Assembly (NCBI RefSeq): GCF_009766005.1
Contig: NZ_LMUK01000010.1
Location: 62,001 to 126,000, forward strand
Origin: Bradyrhizobium sp. S69
GTDB lineage: Bacteria > Pseudomonadota > Alphaproteobacteria > Rhizobiales > Xanthobacteraceae
DNA: 64,000 bases
Reading direction: 5' to 3'
Shown one piece after another: positions 7,493-15,764 of this stretch (positions within the stretch are counted from its first letter, which is position 1; every line of letters begins with the position of its first letter). The position numbers and the translations under genes are program-made. The notes under the pieces were generated by a model, which worked only from the letters and a program-made list of their open reading frames with translations, did not search any database and was not told where the DNA came from.

Positions 7493-7519
7493 AAAAAGGC
7501 CCGCGAGGATGCGGGCCTT
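7493..7519 (-). terminator. Rho-independent terminator
   Basis: AAGGCCCGC (7496-7504) pairs with GCGGGCCTT (7511-7519) across a 6-nt loop. On the minus strand it is followed by a run of five T (7493-7497, partly in the stem). It lies 22 bp downstream of the DUF3597 stop and upstream of the FAH-family gene. Confidence 0.7.
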
Positions 7520-7541
7520 GATCGCAGCTTCAAGCCAAAGC

Positions 7542-7976
7542 TCAGTGCTTGATTTCCGGGGGCAGCTTGCCGCCATTGGCCGCCAGTTTCGCCATCACCT
7601 GCTTGTGCAGCCAGATATTCATGGTGGCGGAATCATTGGTGTCGCCGGTGTAGCCGAGTTCCTTGGCCAGCTCCTTGCGCGCCGTGAGGCTGGAATCGAT
7701 GTTGAGCGCCTTCAGCAGATCGACGATCGATGTGCGCCATTCCAGCTTTTCGCCGGTCGCGGCCGCCGCCTTGTCGACAATCGCCGCGACGTCGACGGTT
7801 TGCGCCGGCGCCGCCGATGCAGACGCGGAGGATCCTGCCGACGGTCCGGCGGAGGACGATGCGGTGCTGGCCCCGCTCGACGAAGCGCTGCCAGCCGTGG
7901 CCGCGCCGCCGCTCGCCGGTGTTGCGCTGGCGTGGCTGCCAAAGATCGCGCCCATGATTTTTCCGAAAATGCTCAT
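7542..7976 (-). CDS. DUF3597 domain protein
   Basis: 144 residues from ATG 7976 with GGGAGC upstream. The N-terminus MSIFGKIMGAIFGSHA is the family signature. Residues 17-60 are an Ala/Ser/Gly low-complexity linker, and the C-terminal domain (VDVAAIVDKAAAATGEKLEW to the end) is predicted helical and resembles a LysM-like or peptidoglycan-associated small fold. No function is established. A terminator follows at 7493-7519. Confidence 0.85.
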   Translation of the reverse strand: MSIFGKIMGAIFGSHASATPASGGAATAGSASSSGASTASSSAGPSAGSSASASAAPAQTVDVAAIVDKAAAATGEKLEWRTSIVDLLKALNIDSSLTARKELAKELGYTGDTNDSATMNIWLHKQVMAKLAANGGKLPPEIKH

Positions 7977-8333
7977 CGTTTGCTCCCAATGAATGCAGAT
8001 ATCTGTGACGGCTCGAACGCGGAAGTTTAGCCGCCCCCCACGCGCTTGCCAATGCGGCAAGGAGGCATTGGAACCAGTCTAGCGGCGGCGCAGTGACGGC
8101 GGAATGACAGGCACAAGCATGTGCACCGCGGCAACACCGAAGCGTGAGCGCTCATGCCACAGGATTGAGCGTACGCTGACCGCTCAGCTCGCGACATGGC
8201 CAGTTTCGGTTTCCTGTCTTCGCGTCTGGCCTGATCGTGATCGTTTCCGTTAGGCGGCTCGTGTGCGTCCTTTGCCGGGCGCCAAAAAGCGTGACCGCTG
8301 TAACAGGGGAAACAACGAAAGGGAGACAACGAC

Positions 8334-9251
8334 ATGGCGACATCATACCCAAGCAGTGTCACACCGCCCAGGGACGAGACCGCAGCCGGCTCCGCCGCCG
8401 CCCCGATCATCCGCACCATCGGCCTGTCCGACCTGCATCAGGCGTTGCGCCTTGGCTGGGAGGATTTCAAGGCGGTGCCCAGTCACGCCATCATCCTGTG
8501 CGTGATCTATCCGGTCCTCGGACTGGTGCTGGCGCGCACCGTACTCGGCTATTCGGTATTGCCATTGCTGTTTCCGCTCGCGGCGGGCTTTGCCCTGCTC
8601 GGCCCATTCGCAGCCCTCGGTCTGTATGAACTCAGCCGCCGCCGGGAAAGCGGTGAACGGGCGTCGGCTTGGGATGCGCTCGAGGTACTTCGCTCGCCCT
8701 CGTTCGGCGCCATGCTGGGCGTCGGCGTGCTGCTGCTGGCGCTGTTTGTGACCTGGGTTGCGACCGCGCAGGCGATCTATGTCGCCGCATTCGGCTATGA
8801 AGCCGCGGCCGGCATTCCGGATTTCGCCGAGCGCATCCTGACGACATCGCAAGGGTGGTGGCTGGTCGTGATCGGCTGTGGGGTCGGATTCCTGTTCGCC
8901 GTGGTGGCGTTGTGCATCAGCGTGGTTTCATTCCCTCTGATGCTCGACCGACAGGCTGGCGCCGGCGACGCCATGGTGACGTCGCTTCGCGCGGTGGCGA
9001 AAAATCCGGTGCCGATGGCGGCTTGGGGATTGATCGTGGCGGTGCTGCTGGTGCTGGGATCGCTGCCGTTCTTCCTCGGTCTCGCGATCGTGATCCCGCT
9101 GCTCGGCCATGCCACCTGGCATCTCTATCGCGCGGTGATCGCGCCCGACCCGAACCCGCGACCGCTTCCGCCGAAGCCGCAGTTTGAAAAGCGTTCCGCG
9201 GCCGATTTTCCGTCCGCCCTGTTTTCATGGCGACGCAAGGACGGCGCCTAA
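8334..9251 (+). CDS. DUF2189 integral membrane protein
   Basis: 305 residues preceded by GGGAG (8320-8324). After a short Pro/Ala-rich cytoplasmic N-terminus, the DUF2189 signature appears (LSDLHQALRLGWEDFKAVPS). About six hydrophobic segments follow (for example AIILCVIYPVLGLVLA, VGVLLLALFVTWVATAQA, VIGCGVGFLFAVVALCISVV, LIVAVLLVLGSLPFFLGLAI). Family members are uncharacterised inner-membrane proteins, sometimes near respiratory genes. No operon partner is close; the next gene starts 178 bp downstream. Confidence 0.85.
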   Translation: MATSYPSSVTPPRDETAAGSAAAPIIRTIGLSDLHQALRLGWEDFKAVPSHAIILCVIYPVLGLVLARTVLGYSVLPLLFPLAAGFALLGPFAALGLYELSRRRESGERASAWDALEVLRSPSFGAMLGVGVLLLALFVTWVATAQAIYVAAFGYEAAAGIPDFAERILTTSQGWWLVVIGCGVGFLFAVVALCISVVSFPLMLDRQAGAGDAMVTSLRAVAKNPVPMAAWGLIVAVLLVLGSLPFFLGLAIVIPLLGHATWHLYRAVIAPDPNPRPLPPKPQFEKRSAADFPSALFSWRRKDGA

Positions 9252-9429
9252 GCCGAGCGACCGTCAGTCGTCGGCAAGCCGCCGGTCGCGCGTCGATCGG
9301 CGGCGTCACAGCAACGCGCTGCGCTGGATTGCCCATTGCGCCGGCGTCGGCTGGCCATGTTTTGGCCTCTGTTACGCCGGACATTTCGTGCTATTCAATC
9401 AATTGTCCTTCAACAGAGAATCGATCTTG

Positions 9430-10260
9430 GTGCGCACTCCGCTGCTCCCCCGCTTCCTCCTTGCTGCTTTGGCCGTCAGTGCTGCGCTGGCGGCATCCAA
9501 CGTACCGGCGGCTGCCGCAGCGTCCTGCGACACCGGCAATTTTGACACGTGGCTGGCTGACTTGAAGACCGATGCCGCCGCCAAGGGAATTTCCCAATCG
9601 GCCATCACCTCCGGCCTGAACGGCGTGACGCTGGATAAAGCGGTGATCTCCCGGGATCATTCGCAGGCCGTGTTCAATCAGACGTTCGAGCAGTTTTCCG
9701 GCCGCATGGTCCCGCCGCGCCTGACGCGCGGCAGCGACATGCTCAAGCGCTATGGATCGGTGCTTGGCCGCATTGAAGAGACCTACGGCGTGCCGGGTGA
9801 GATCGTGGTGGCGATCTGGGGGCTGGAAACCGATTTCGGCGTCAATATCGGAAAATTTCCGACGATACGCTCGCTGGCAACGCTGGCTTATGATTGCCGG
9901 CGTTCGGATGAATTCCGTGCGCAGCTGTTGGACGCGCTGCGCATCATCGATCGCGGCGACGTCGCGGCGGCGGACCTGCACGGCGCTTGGGCGGGCGAAA
10001 TCGGCCAGACCCAGTTCATGCCGTCGTCGTACCTCAAATATGCCGTCGACTTCGACGGCAACGGCCGCCGCGATCTCTTGCACAGCGCACCTGACGTATT
10101 GGCCTCGACGGCGAACTACCTTGCCTCTTATGGCTGGCAGCGCGGCAAGGGCTGGGATCCCGGCAGCCCCAACTTCGCTGTGATCCAGCAATGGAACAAG
10201 AGCGAGGTCTACGCGAAAACCATTGGCTATTTCGCGACTCAGCTTTCCCACGCTCCATAA
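9430..10260 (+). CDS. Lytic murein transglycosylase, MltB-type
   Basis: 276 residues from GTG 9430 (TTG 9427 is also possible); the start follows from the signal peptide that begins there (LLPRFLLAALAVSAALA, cleaved near residue 32). Mature SLT_2/MltB-type domain: AVFNQTFEQFSGR, then the catalytic glutamate E133 in WGLETDFGVN, and the GEIGQTQFMPSSYLKYA motif. It cleaves the MurNAc-GlcNAc bond of peptidoglycan with formation of 1,6-anhydro-MurNAc in the periplasm. A single upstream Cys near the mature N-terminus does not sit in a lipobox, so it is probably soluble. Confidence 0.88.
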   Translation: MRTPLLPRFLLAALAVSAALAASNVPAAAAASCDTGNFDTWLADLKTDAAAKGISQSAITSGLNGVTLDKAVISRDHSQAVFNQTFEQFSGRMVPPRLTRGSDMLKRYGSVLGRIEETYGVPGEIVVAIWGLETDFGVNIGKFPTIRSLATLAYDCRRSDEFRAQLLDALRIIDRGDVAAADLHGAWAGEIGQTQFMPSSYLKYAVDFDGNGRRDLLHSAPDVLASTANYLASYGWQRGKGWDPGSPNFAVIQQWNKSEVYAKTIGYFATQLSHAP

Positions 10261-10774
10261 ATCCAGCAAATCCGACCGACCGATAACGCCTGACGGCACG
10301 GATGCGCCCGCTGAAGGCTGAGTGGGCCGGCGTATCAAGCAGCTTTGGCCCTCGATAGCGATCAAGACTCAAAGAAGAGATTGGAAATTCATCTCTTTGT
10401 CGCATGCGATTGACGCATGAGCGCTCCGGCGAATCATCTCGTCCAATCGGTTTCGAGGCCAGGCCTGCGGGTCAACCCTCTTGAACGAAACCGAAAAATA
10501 GCCACCTAGGGTTTCAGTAGGACGTATGTCGCCATTGCGGCAATTTGGCTGTTTTGCAGGCTTTTTGTCGATGCCAGGACGCAAATCCTGGAGTCGGGGC
10601 TGTGCTTTGTGCAGCCATGCCGGCTGGTTAATCAGTTGTTACTTTTGCCATGCGTTTTTGGCTTAGCTGCATCGCACCATTGGAACTGTTGCACTGCGAT
10701 ATTCCGTTCTATATTCATTTCAACGATGAGGTCTTCCTTCAAAGGCTGAATCGGAACTACGAAGGAGAATTACC
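10261..10774. other. Intergenic region, no gene recognised
   Basis: 514 bp between the lytic transglycosylase and the DUF1127 gene. A 71-codon minus-strand frame (10369-10584) has no ribosome binding site or recognisable protein and I do not call it. The only structure I can support is a possible sigma-70-like promoter near 10689-10717. Confidence 0.5.
10689..10717 (+). promoter_or_regulatory. Candidate promoter of the DUF1127 gene
   Basis: TTGCAC (10689-10694), a 17-nt spacer and TATTCA (10712-10717) resemble a housekeeping promoter about 57 bp before the DUF1127 start codon. The local sequence is AT-rich compared with its surroundings. This rests on consensus matching by eye only. Confidence 0.4.
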
Positions 10775-10927
10775 ATGTTGCTCTCGCTCATCCGCATGAT
10801 CCAGGCGTTCCGGGACTATCAGCGCAATGTCAGCGAACTGGCCCAGCTTAGCGATCGCGAACTGGCCGATATTGGCTTGGATCGCTCGGATATTCCGCGC
10901 GTGGCAGCCGGTACCTATAACGGCTGA
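10775..10927 (+). CDS. DUF1127 domain small protein
   Basis: 50 residues with a strong AAGGAGAA ribosome binding site (10762-10769). The second half has the DUF1127 signature, LAQLSDRELADIGLDRSDIP, preceded by an amphipathic basic helix (LIRMIQAFRDYQRN). DUF1127 proteins are Arg-rich mini-proteins common in alphaproteobacteria. Some bind RNA and tune phosphate, carbon or sRNA metabolism, and many are strongly induced by stress. A GC-rich hairpin follows immediately. It is monocistronic. Confidence 0.9.
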   Translation: MLLSLIRMIQAFRDYQRNVSELAQLSDRELADIGLDRSDIPRVAAGTYNG

Positions 10928-10956
10928 TACGCCGTCAAGCTGACTGACGAACGGAT

Positions 10957-10980
10957 AACGCCCGCGTTCCCGCGGGCGTT
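10957..10980 (+). terminator. GC-rich terminator hairpin after DUF1127
   Basis: AACGCCCGCG (10957-10966) pairs exactly with CGCGGGCGTT (10971-10980) over a 4-nt loop, 29 bp after the DUF1127 stop. Only a short mixed T-rich stretch follows (GTCGTGTCT), so it may be a weak or Rho-assisted terminator. Confidence 0.6.
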
Positions 10981-11037
10981 GTCGTGTCTGCTCATCAGTG
11001 CATTCCACTGCGGCAGAAAAAGCGCTAACCCTGCGCG

Positions 11038-12471
11038 ATGACTGGCATGAAATCACCCTCCGAACCCGTGCACATCGTCGGCGCGGGCCTCGCCGGCTCG
11101 GAAGCCGCCTGGCAGGTCGCCCAAGCCGGCGTCCCGGTCGTTCTGCACGAGATGCGCCCGCAACGGATGACCGAGGCCCATCGCACCGAGGGGCTGGCCG
11201 AACTCGTCTGCTCCAATTCTTTTCGCTCCGACGACGCCGCCAATAATGCGGTCGGCTTGCTGCACGCGGAAATGCGCCGGCTGGGATCGCTGATCATGCG
11301 GTCCGCCGATGCCAACCAGGTTCCCGCCGGTGGTGCGCTGGCGGTCGACCGCGACGGATTTTCCGCTGCCGTCACCAAGGCATTGCAGGACCATCCCTTG
11401 ATCGAACTCCGCCGGGCCGAAATCGCCGGCCTGCCGCCGGCCGATTGGGGCAACGTCATCGTCGCGACCGGTCCCCTCACCTCGGCGCCGTTGGCGGACG
11501 CGATTCGCGAACTCACCGATGAAAACGCACTGGCCTTCTTCGATGCGATCGCCCCGATCGTGCACAAGGATTCCATCGACATGTCGGTGGCGTGGTTTCA
11601 GTCGCGCTACGACAAGGTCGGTCCCGGCGGCACCGGCGCCGATTACATCAATTGCCCGATGACCAAGGAGCAATATGACGGCTTCGTCGCGGCGCTCGTG
11701 TCGGGCGAAAAGACCGACTTCAAGGAGTGGGAAACCAACACGCCTTATTTCGATGGCTGCCTGCCGATCGAGGTGATGGCCGAGCGCGGCCCCGAGACCT
11801 TACGTCACGGGCCGATGAAGCCGGTCGGACTGACCAACCCGCGCGACCCGACCGTGAAAGCCTACGCCATCGTGCAGCTGCGCCAGGACAACAAGCTCGG
11901 CACGCTCTACAATATCGTCGGTTTCCAAACCAAACTGAAGCACGGCGACCAGCAGCGCGTTTTCCGCGGCATTCCCGGGCTTGAAAACGCCGAATTCGCC
12001 CGGCTTGGCGGCCTGCATCGCAACACCTTCCTGAATTCACCAAAACTGCTGGACACGCAGTTGCGGCTCCGGGCCGATCCGCGGCTGCGCTTCGCTGGAC
12101 AGATGACCGGATGCGAAGGCTATGTGGAGTCCGCCAGCATCGGCCTGATGGCCGGGCTCTATGCCGCGGCCGACGCGCGCGCGACGGCACTGCCGCCACC
12201 GCCGCCGACGACGGCGCTGGGGTCGCTGCTTGGCCACATCACCGGCGGCCATATCGAAACCATCGACGCCGGTCCGCGCTCGTTCCAGCCGATGAACATC
12301 AATTTCGGGCTGTTTCCGCCGCTGGCCACGCCGCCCACCAAAAAGCCTGATGGCACGCGGCTGCGCGGCAACGAAAAGACGGTGGCGAAGAAGCAGGCGA
12401 TCAGCGCCCGCGCGCTGGTCGATATCGATCGGTGGATCGCCGACAATTTGCGCGTTGCGGCCGCGGCGTGA
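11038..12471 (+). CDS. trmFO: FAD/folate-dependent tRNA (uracil-54-C5)-methyltransferase TrmFO
   Basis: 477 residues, slightly longer than the usual 440-470. The Rossmann FAD-binding motif [16 protein letters not shown] opens the protein, followed by the family signatures [15 protein letters not shown] and [13 protein letters not shown]. The C-terminal region contains [19 protein letters not shown], the second FAD-contact and substrate region. The enzyme makes ribothymidine at position 54 of tRNA using methylene-tetrahydrofolate instead of SAM. The kinase-fusion gene starts 7 bp downstream, so the two are likely co-transcribed. Confidence 0.95.
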   Translation: MTGMKSPSEPVHIVGAGLAGSEAAWQVAQAGVPVVLHEMRPQRMTEAHRTEGLAELVCSNSFRSDDAANNAVGLLHAEMRRLGSLIMRSADANQVPAGGALAVDRDGFSAAVTKALQDHPLIELRRAEIAGLPPADWGNVIVATGPLTSAPLADAIRELTDENALAFFDAIAPIVHKDSIDMSVAWFQSRYDKVGPGGTGADYINCPMTKEQYDGFVAALVSGEKTDFKEWETNTPYFDGCLPIEVMAERGPETLRHGPMKPVGLTNPRDPTVKAYAIVQLRQDNKLGTLYNIVGFQTKLKHGDQQRVFRGIPGLENAEFARLGGLHRNTFLNSPKLLDTQLRLRADPRLRFAGQMTGCEGYVESASIGLMAGLYAAADARATALPPPPPTTALGSLLGHITGGHIETIDAGPRSFQPMNINFGLFPPLATPPTKKPDGTRLRGNEKTVAKKQAISARALVDIDRWIADNLRVAAAA

Positions 12472-12478
12472 GACTTCC

Positions 12479-13579
12479 ATGAGCCTGCCCAAAGACGATG
12501 CCGCCGTTTTGTCGGCGCGATGGAACGAAGGCGTCCTGCTCAAGCGCGACGTGTTTTCGACCGTCGAGCGCGGCCGCTTTCGCGGCGATCATGGCGAAGT
12601 CGACGCGGTGCTGCGCCGGCTCGATCAGGTTCCCTGGTGGTCCGCCATTCCGGCGCGCCATTTGTTCGCCCGCGAACGCCGCGCGCTGACGCTGGCGCGC
12701 GACCTCCACGTCGGGCCGGAACTGCTATGGGGCGGCCGGCGCGCGCTGGTGCGCGGCTTTATCAATGGCGTCGCGCTGCACCTCGCAAAACCGACCGGCG
12801 ATGTCGCCTATTTCCGCTCGGCCAAGCTTGCGTTGCGCAAGCTGCACCGCGCCGGCATCTGCCACAACGATCTTGCCAAGGAGCAGAACTGGCTGCGCGG
12901 CGTTGACGGACAGGCCTACGTCACCGATTTCCAGCTCGCGGCCTGCTTCAAGACGCGAAGCAAGTTGTTTCGTATCGCGGCCTATGAAGACCTCAGGCAC
13001 CTCCTGAAGCACAAACGCAGTTACGCGCCGGAAGCGCTGACGCCCAAAGAACGCAAGATTCTCACGCGCAAATCGTTCGTGGCGCGGCTCTGGCTGATGA
13101 CCGGCAAGAAGGTCTATCGCGCCATCACCCGCGGCCTGTTCAATTTCACCGACCGCGAGGGCGGCGGCCGGCGGCTGGTCAACGATGCGCCGGTACTGGT
13201 CGATCTCATCAGGCGAAATCCGGACGTTCGCGACACCGCCATCGTGGCGTTCGCCGACCGGCGTACCGGCGTCGGGCTCTACGCCTTCGTCGAGGCCGAT
13301 CGGACGGCGTTGGAAGCGCAATTGCGCAGCGAATTGAGCGCGGCCAAAGGACCAAAACCGCCGGAGCATATCCAGGTGGTACAAGCCCTGCCTCGCGACC
13401 GCGACGGCAAGCCGCGCACCGAGATCCTGCAACTCGTGGCGATGAACCAGCTCGATTTGATCGAGCCGATGATGGCGAGCGACACGGATCGCGCGTTCCT
13501 CAAGAGCATCCTGGAGTCGCGGAAGAATCTGCGGGACCGTTTCAATTTCGAGGCGGTCGATCACACCCTGCCGTCCTAA
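12479..13579 (+). CDS. Kinase-like protein fused to an AMP-ligase C-terminal-like tail
   Basis: 366 residues from ATG 12479. The N-terminal half is a small RIO/ABC1-like protein kinase: the catalytic loop is LHRAGICHNDLAKEQNW (H129-N130-D131, N137) and the metal-binding Asp is D150 (VTDFQLA). The C-terminal part (about 232-340) resembles the swinging C-terminal subdomain of acyl-adenylate enzymes (RNPDVRDTAIVAFADRRTG, YAFVEAD, QALPRDRDGKPRTEILQLVA), including the PRDRDGKPR loop where the catalytic lysine normally sits. I know of similar alphaproteobacterial proteins labelled only serine/threonine kinase. The substrate is unknown; lipid or small-molecule phosphorylation is as likely as protein. 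Confidence 0.75.
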   Translation: MSLPKDDAAVLSARWNEGVLLKRDVFSTVERGRFRGDHGEVDAVLRRLDQVPWWSAIPARHLFARERRALTLARDLHVGPELLWGGRRALVRGFINGVALHLAKPTGDVAYFRSAKLALRKLHRAGICHNDLAKEQNWLRGVDGQAYVTDFQLAACFKTRSKLFRIAAYEDLRHLLKHKRSYAPEALTPKERKILTRKSFVARLWLMTGKKVYRAITRGLFNFTDREGGGRRLVNDAPVLVDLIRRNPDVRDTAIVAFADRRTGVGLYAFVEADRTALEAQLRSELSAAKGPKPPEHIQVVQALPRDRDGKPRTEILQLVAMNQLDLIEPMMASDTDRAFLKSILESRKNLRDRFNFEAVDHTLPS

Positions 13580-13697
13580 GACGTTCTTGTCCCGCACGCG
13601 GTGGAACTCACCGGCCGCTCCCAGCCAATTGCCCCGAAAATCCCTCATTGCGCGCTAATCACGCCTCTATGCACAGTGCGGCCCGCTGCCATGCGCT

Positions 13698-13739
13698 TGG
13701 TATCCCAAAAATGCCATTCATGGGATACCAGACTGGTAT
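13698..13739. promoter_or_regulatory. Probable GntR operator region
   Basis: Two overlapping dyads lie upstream of the GntR gene. TGGTATCCCA (13698-13707) and TGGGATACCA (13721-13730) are perfect 10-bp arms with a 13-nt spacer. ATACCAG-A-CTGGTAT (13725-13739) is a perfect 15-bp palindrome. A further half-like TCGGTACCA follows. TGGTAT/ATACCA half-sites are typical of FadR-subfamily GntR regulators, so autoregulation together with the downstream transporter is likely. Confidence 0.65.
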
Positions 13740-13780
13740 ATGTGACTCGGTACCAACCTCCTGATACTTCGAGGCGTCCG

Positions 13781-14449
13781 ATGTCGCAGATGTTCCAGAT
13801 TCACAGCCAGCTGCGCGAGATGATCCTTTCGCTCGATCTGACGCCGGGCGAACGGCTGACGGAGCGCTGGCTGGAGGGCCGCTTTGAGGGGTCCCGCACG
13901 CCAATCCGGGCGGCGCTGGCGCGACTGGAGAGCGAAGACCTGGTGCGGCGCGACGGTCGCAACTGGATGGTGGCGCCGATCGACCTTAGTGAACTGGAAG
14001 CACTGGCCGAGTTCCGCGAACCTCTGGAAACCACCGCCGTCCGCCTTGGCTGCGCGCGGGCCACCGAAGCCGATCTCGCCGCGATCGAGGAGATGCTGGA
14101 TGCCTGCCAGCCCGGCGTCCCCCGGGAAGAATGGCACCGGGTCGGCACCGACTTCCACGTCGAGATCGCGCGGCTTTCCGGCAACCCCTTTCTGGTCAAG
14201 GCCATCGCGGGCGTGATGACCCGGCTGTCGCGCGCCCGCTGGCTGGAGGTCTGGACCGAACCGTCGCGTGAGCAGGCCTGGGCCGAGCATCGGCGCATTC
14301 TCGGCTTCATCCGACGCAATGAGCCCGAGGCGGCCACGCGCGAGGCGGCTGAACATATCAGGGACACCCGCGATCGCCTGCTCGGCTCGCTGAACGAGGA
14401 TCGCCGCGGCCTGCGCGCGCGCGGCTTCGCCGTCATTGGAAAGCGCTGA
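13781..14449 (+). CDS. GntR-family transcriptional regulator, FCD (FadR) subfamily
   Basis: 222 residues from ATG 13781. The N-terminal winged helix-turn-helix is recognisable by LREMILSLDLTPGERLTERWL and the recognition helix SRTPIRAALARLESEDLV. The C-terminal helical FCD effector domain (from about residue 75) has the acidic and histidine metal-ligand pattern D-x-H in TDFHVEIARLSGNP. FCD regulators usually sense small carboxylates or sugars. The MFS transporter begins 2 bp after its stop codon, pointing to local control of that exporter through the dyads at 13698-13739. Confidence 0.9.
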   Translation: MSQMFQIHSQLREMILSLDLTPGERLTERWLEGRFEGSRTPIRAALARLESEDLVRRDGRNWMVAPIDLSELEALAEFREPLETTAVRLGCARATEADLAAIEEMLDACQPGVPREEWHRVGTDFHVEIARLSGNPFLVKAIAGVMTRLSRARWLEVWTEPSREQAWAEHRRILGFIRRNEPEAATREAAEHIRDTRDRLLGSLNEDRRGLRARGFAVIGKR

Positions 14450-14451
14450 CG

Positions 14452-15663
14452 ATGGATATGACTGGAGATCGCGAGGCGATCATCGACGCCGGTCCGTGGA
14501 AACGAAATCTGATCGTTTGCGTGTTCGGCTCCTTCACCACGATCATGGCGATGACGTTGCTGCTGCCGTTCCTGCCGATCTATGTCGAGCAGCTCGGCGC
14601 GACCGACCACGCCGCCATCGTTCAGTGGTCGGGCATCGCCTATGGCGCGACCTTCTTCACCGCGGCGCTGACCGCCCCTCTCTGGGGACGGCTGGCGGAT
14701 CGCTACGGCCGCAAGCTCATGTTGATCCGGGCAAGCCTCGGGATGGCGGTGGCGATGTCGCTGATCGGCATGGCCCATAGCGTCTGGCAACTGGTGGCGC
14801 TGAGGCTGCTGGCCGGCCTGCTCGGCGGCTATGCCTCGGGCTCGATGGTGCTGGTCGCAGCGCAAACTCCGAAAGCCCGTTCCGGCTGGGCGCTGGGCGT
14901 TCTTTCCGCCGGCATCATGGCGGGCAATCTGGTCGGCCCGTTGGTTGGTGGCGTGCTGCCGCCGCTGATCGGCATCCGCTCGACTTTCTTTCTGGCGGGC
15001 GCCGTCATCTTCGTCACCTTTCTCGGCACCACCTTCTTCATCCGCGAAGAGGCGCGGCCGGCCCAGGCCCGCGCCCGCAAGCCGGGCGGCGGCTGGTCGC
15101 TGATCACGGACAAGCTTCCGATCGTCGCCATGCTGGTGACCGGCCTTCTCCTGATGGTCGCGCAGATGTCGATCGAGCCGATCATCACCGTGTATGTCGC
15201 GCAACTTGTCGAACCGCCGCGGGTGACGTTCGTCGCTGGCGTCGTGATGTCGGCGGCGGCGCTGGGAAGCATCCTGTCGTCCTCCCAGCTCGGCAGACTG
15301 GCGGACCGAATCGGCCACTGGACTGTCATCACCGCAAGTCTGGCGGTGTCAGCGCTCTTGCTGATCCCGCAGGCTTTCGTCGACAGTGGGTGGCAACTCA
15401 TCCTGCTGCGCTTCCTGATGGGCCTCGCGCTCGGCGGACTGCTGCCGTGCATCGCCGCCGTCATCCGACATAACGTGCCCGAAACCATCGCCGGCGGCAT
15501 CCTGGGCTACTCGGTGTCGGCGCAATATGCCGGTCAGGTGATCGGGCCGTTGGCCGGAGGTTTTGTTGGCGGACACATCGGCATGCGCGCCGTGTTCTTG
15601 GGCACCAGCGCGCTGATGGCCGCGGGAGCCATCGGTAATTTCATTGCGACGAAGCGGCGCTAG
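14452..15663 (+). CDS. MFS transporter, probable drug/metabolite:H+ antiporter
   Basis: 403 residues with about twelve hydrophobic segments in two sixfold halves. The loop 2-3 MFS signature is clear (APLWGRLADRYGRKLM), with a weaker counterpart in the second half (SSQLGRLADRIGHW). The TM5 region contains GIMAGNLVGPLVGGVLPPLIG, close to motif C (GxxxGPxxGG), typical of antiporters that export drugs or metabolites. It is coupled to the upstream GntR gene. The substrate is not determined. Confidence 0.9.
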   Translation: MDMTGDREAIIDAGPWKRNLIVCVFGSFTTIMAMTLLLPFLPIYVEQLGATDHAAIVQWSGIAYGATFFTAALTAPLWGRLADRYGRKLMLIRASLGMAVAMSLIGMAHSVWQLVALRLLAGLLGGYASGSMVLVAAQTPKARSGWALGVLSAGIMAGNLVGPLVGGVLPPLIGIRSTFFLAGAVIFVTFLGTTFFIREEARPAQARARKPGGGWSLITDKLPIVAMLVTGLLLMVAQMSIEPIITVYVAQLVEPPRVTFVAGVVMSAAALGSILSSSQLGRLADRIGHWTVITASLAVSALLLIPQAFVDSGWQLILLRFLMGLALGGLLPCIAAVIRHNVPETIAGGILGYSVSAQYAGQVIGPLAGGFVGGHIGMRAVFLGTSALMAAGAIGNFIATKRR

Positions 15664-15666
15664 TAG

Positions 15667-15764
15667 TTTCTTGTTTTGACGCGTTTTCTTCACGCGAACC
15701 GGTGGCCACGGCGCCTGTCATCGGGCGCGCATTCGCGCGACCCGTTGGCTCGAAAACGCTCTAG
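15667..15764. repeat. Dispersed repeat (TTCTTGTTTTGACGCG type), copy 1
   Basis: Begins TTTCTTGTTTTGACGCGTTT, has a central dyad around GCGCGCATTCGCGCG, and ends CTCGAAAACGCTCTAG. Copy 2 is at 60325-60385. The last bases (read on the minus strand TAGAGCGTTTTCGAG) include the stop codon of the minus-strand phytoene-synthase-like gene, so the element sits exactly at that gene's 3' end. It separates two convergent genes and may act as a bidirectional terminator. Confidence 0.75.

Noticed and set aside
10369..10584. 71-codon minus-strand frame in the gap before DUF1127
   Set aside because: No start signal and no recognisable composition or motif.
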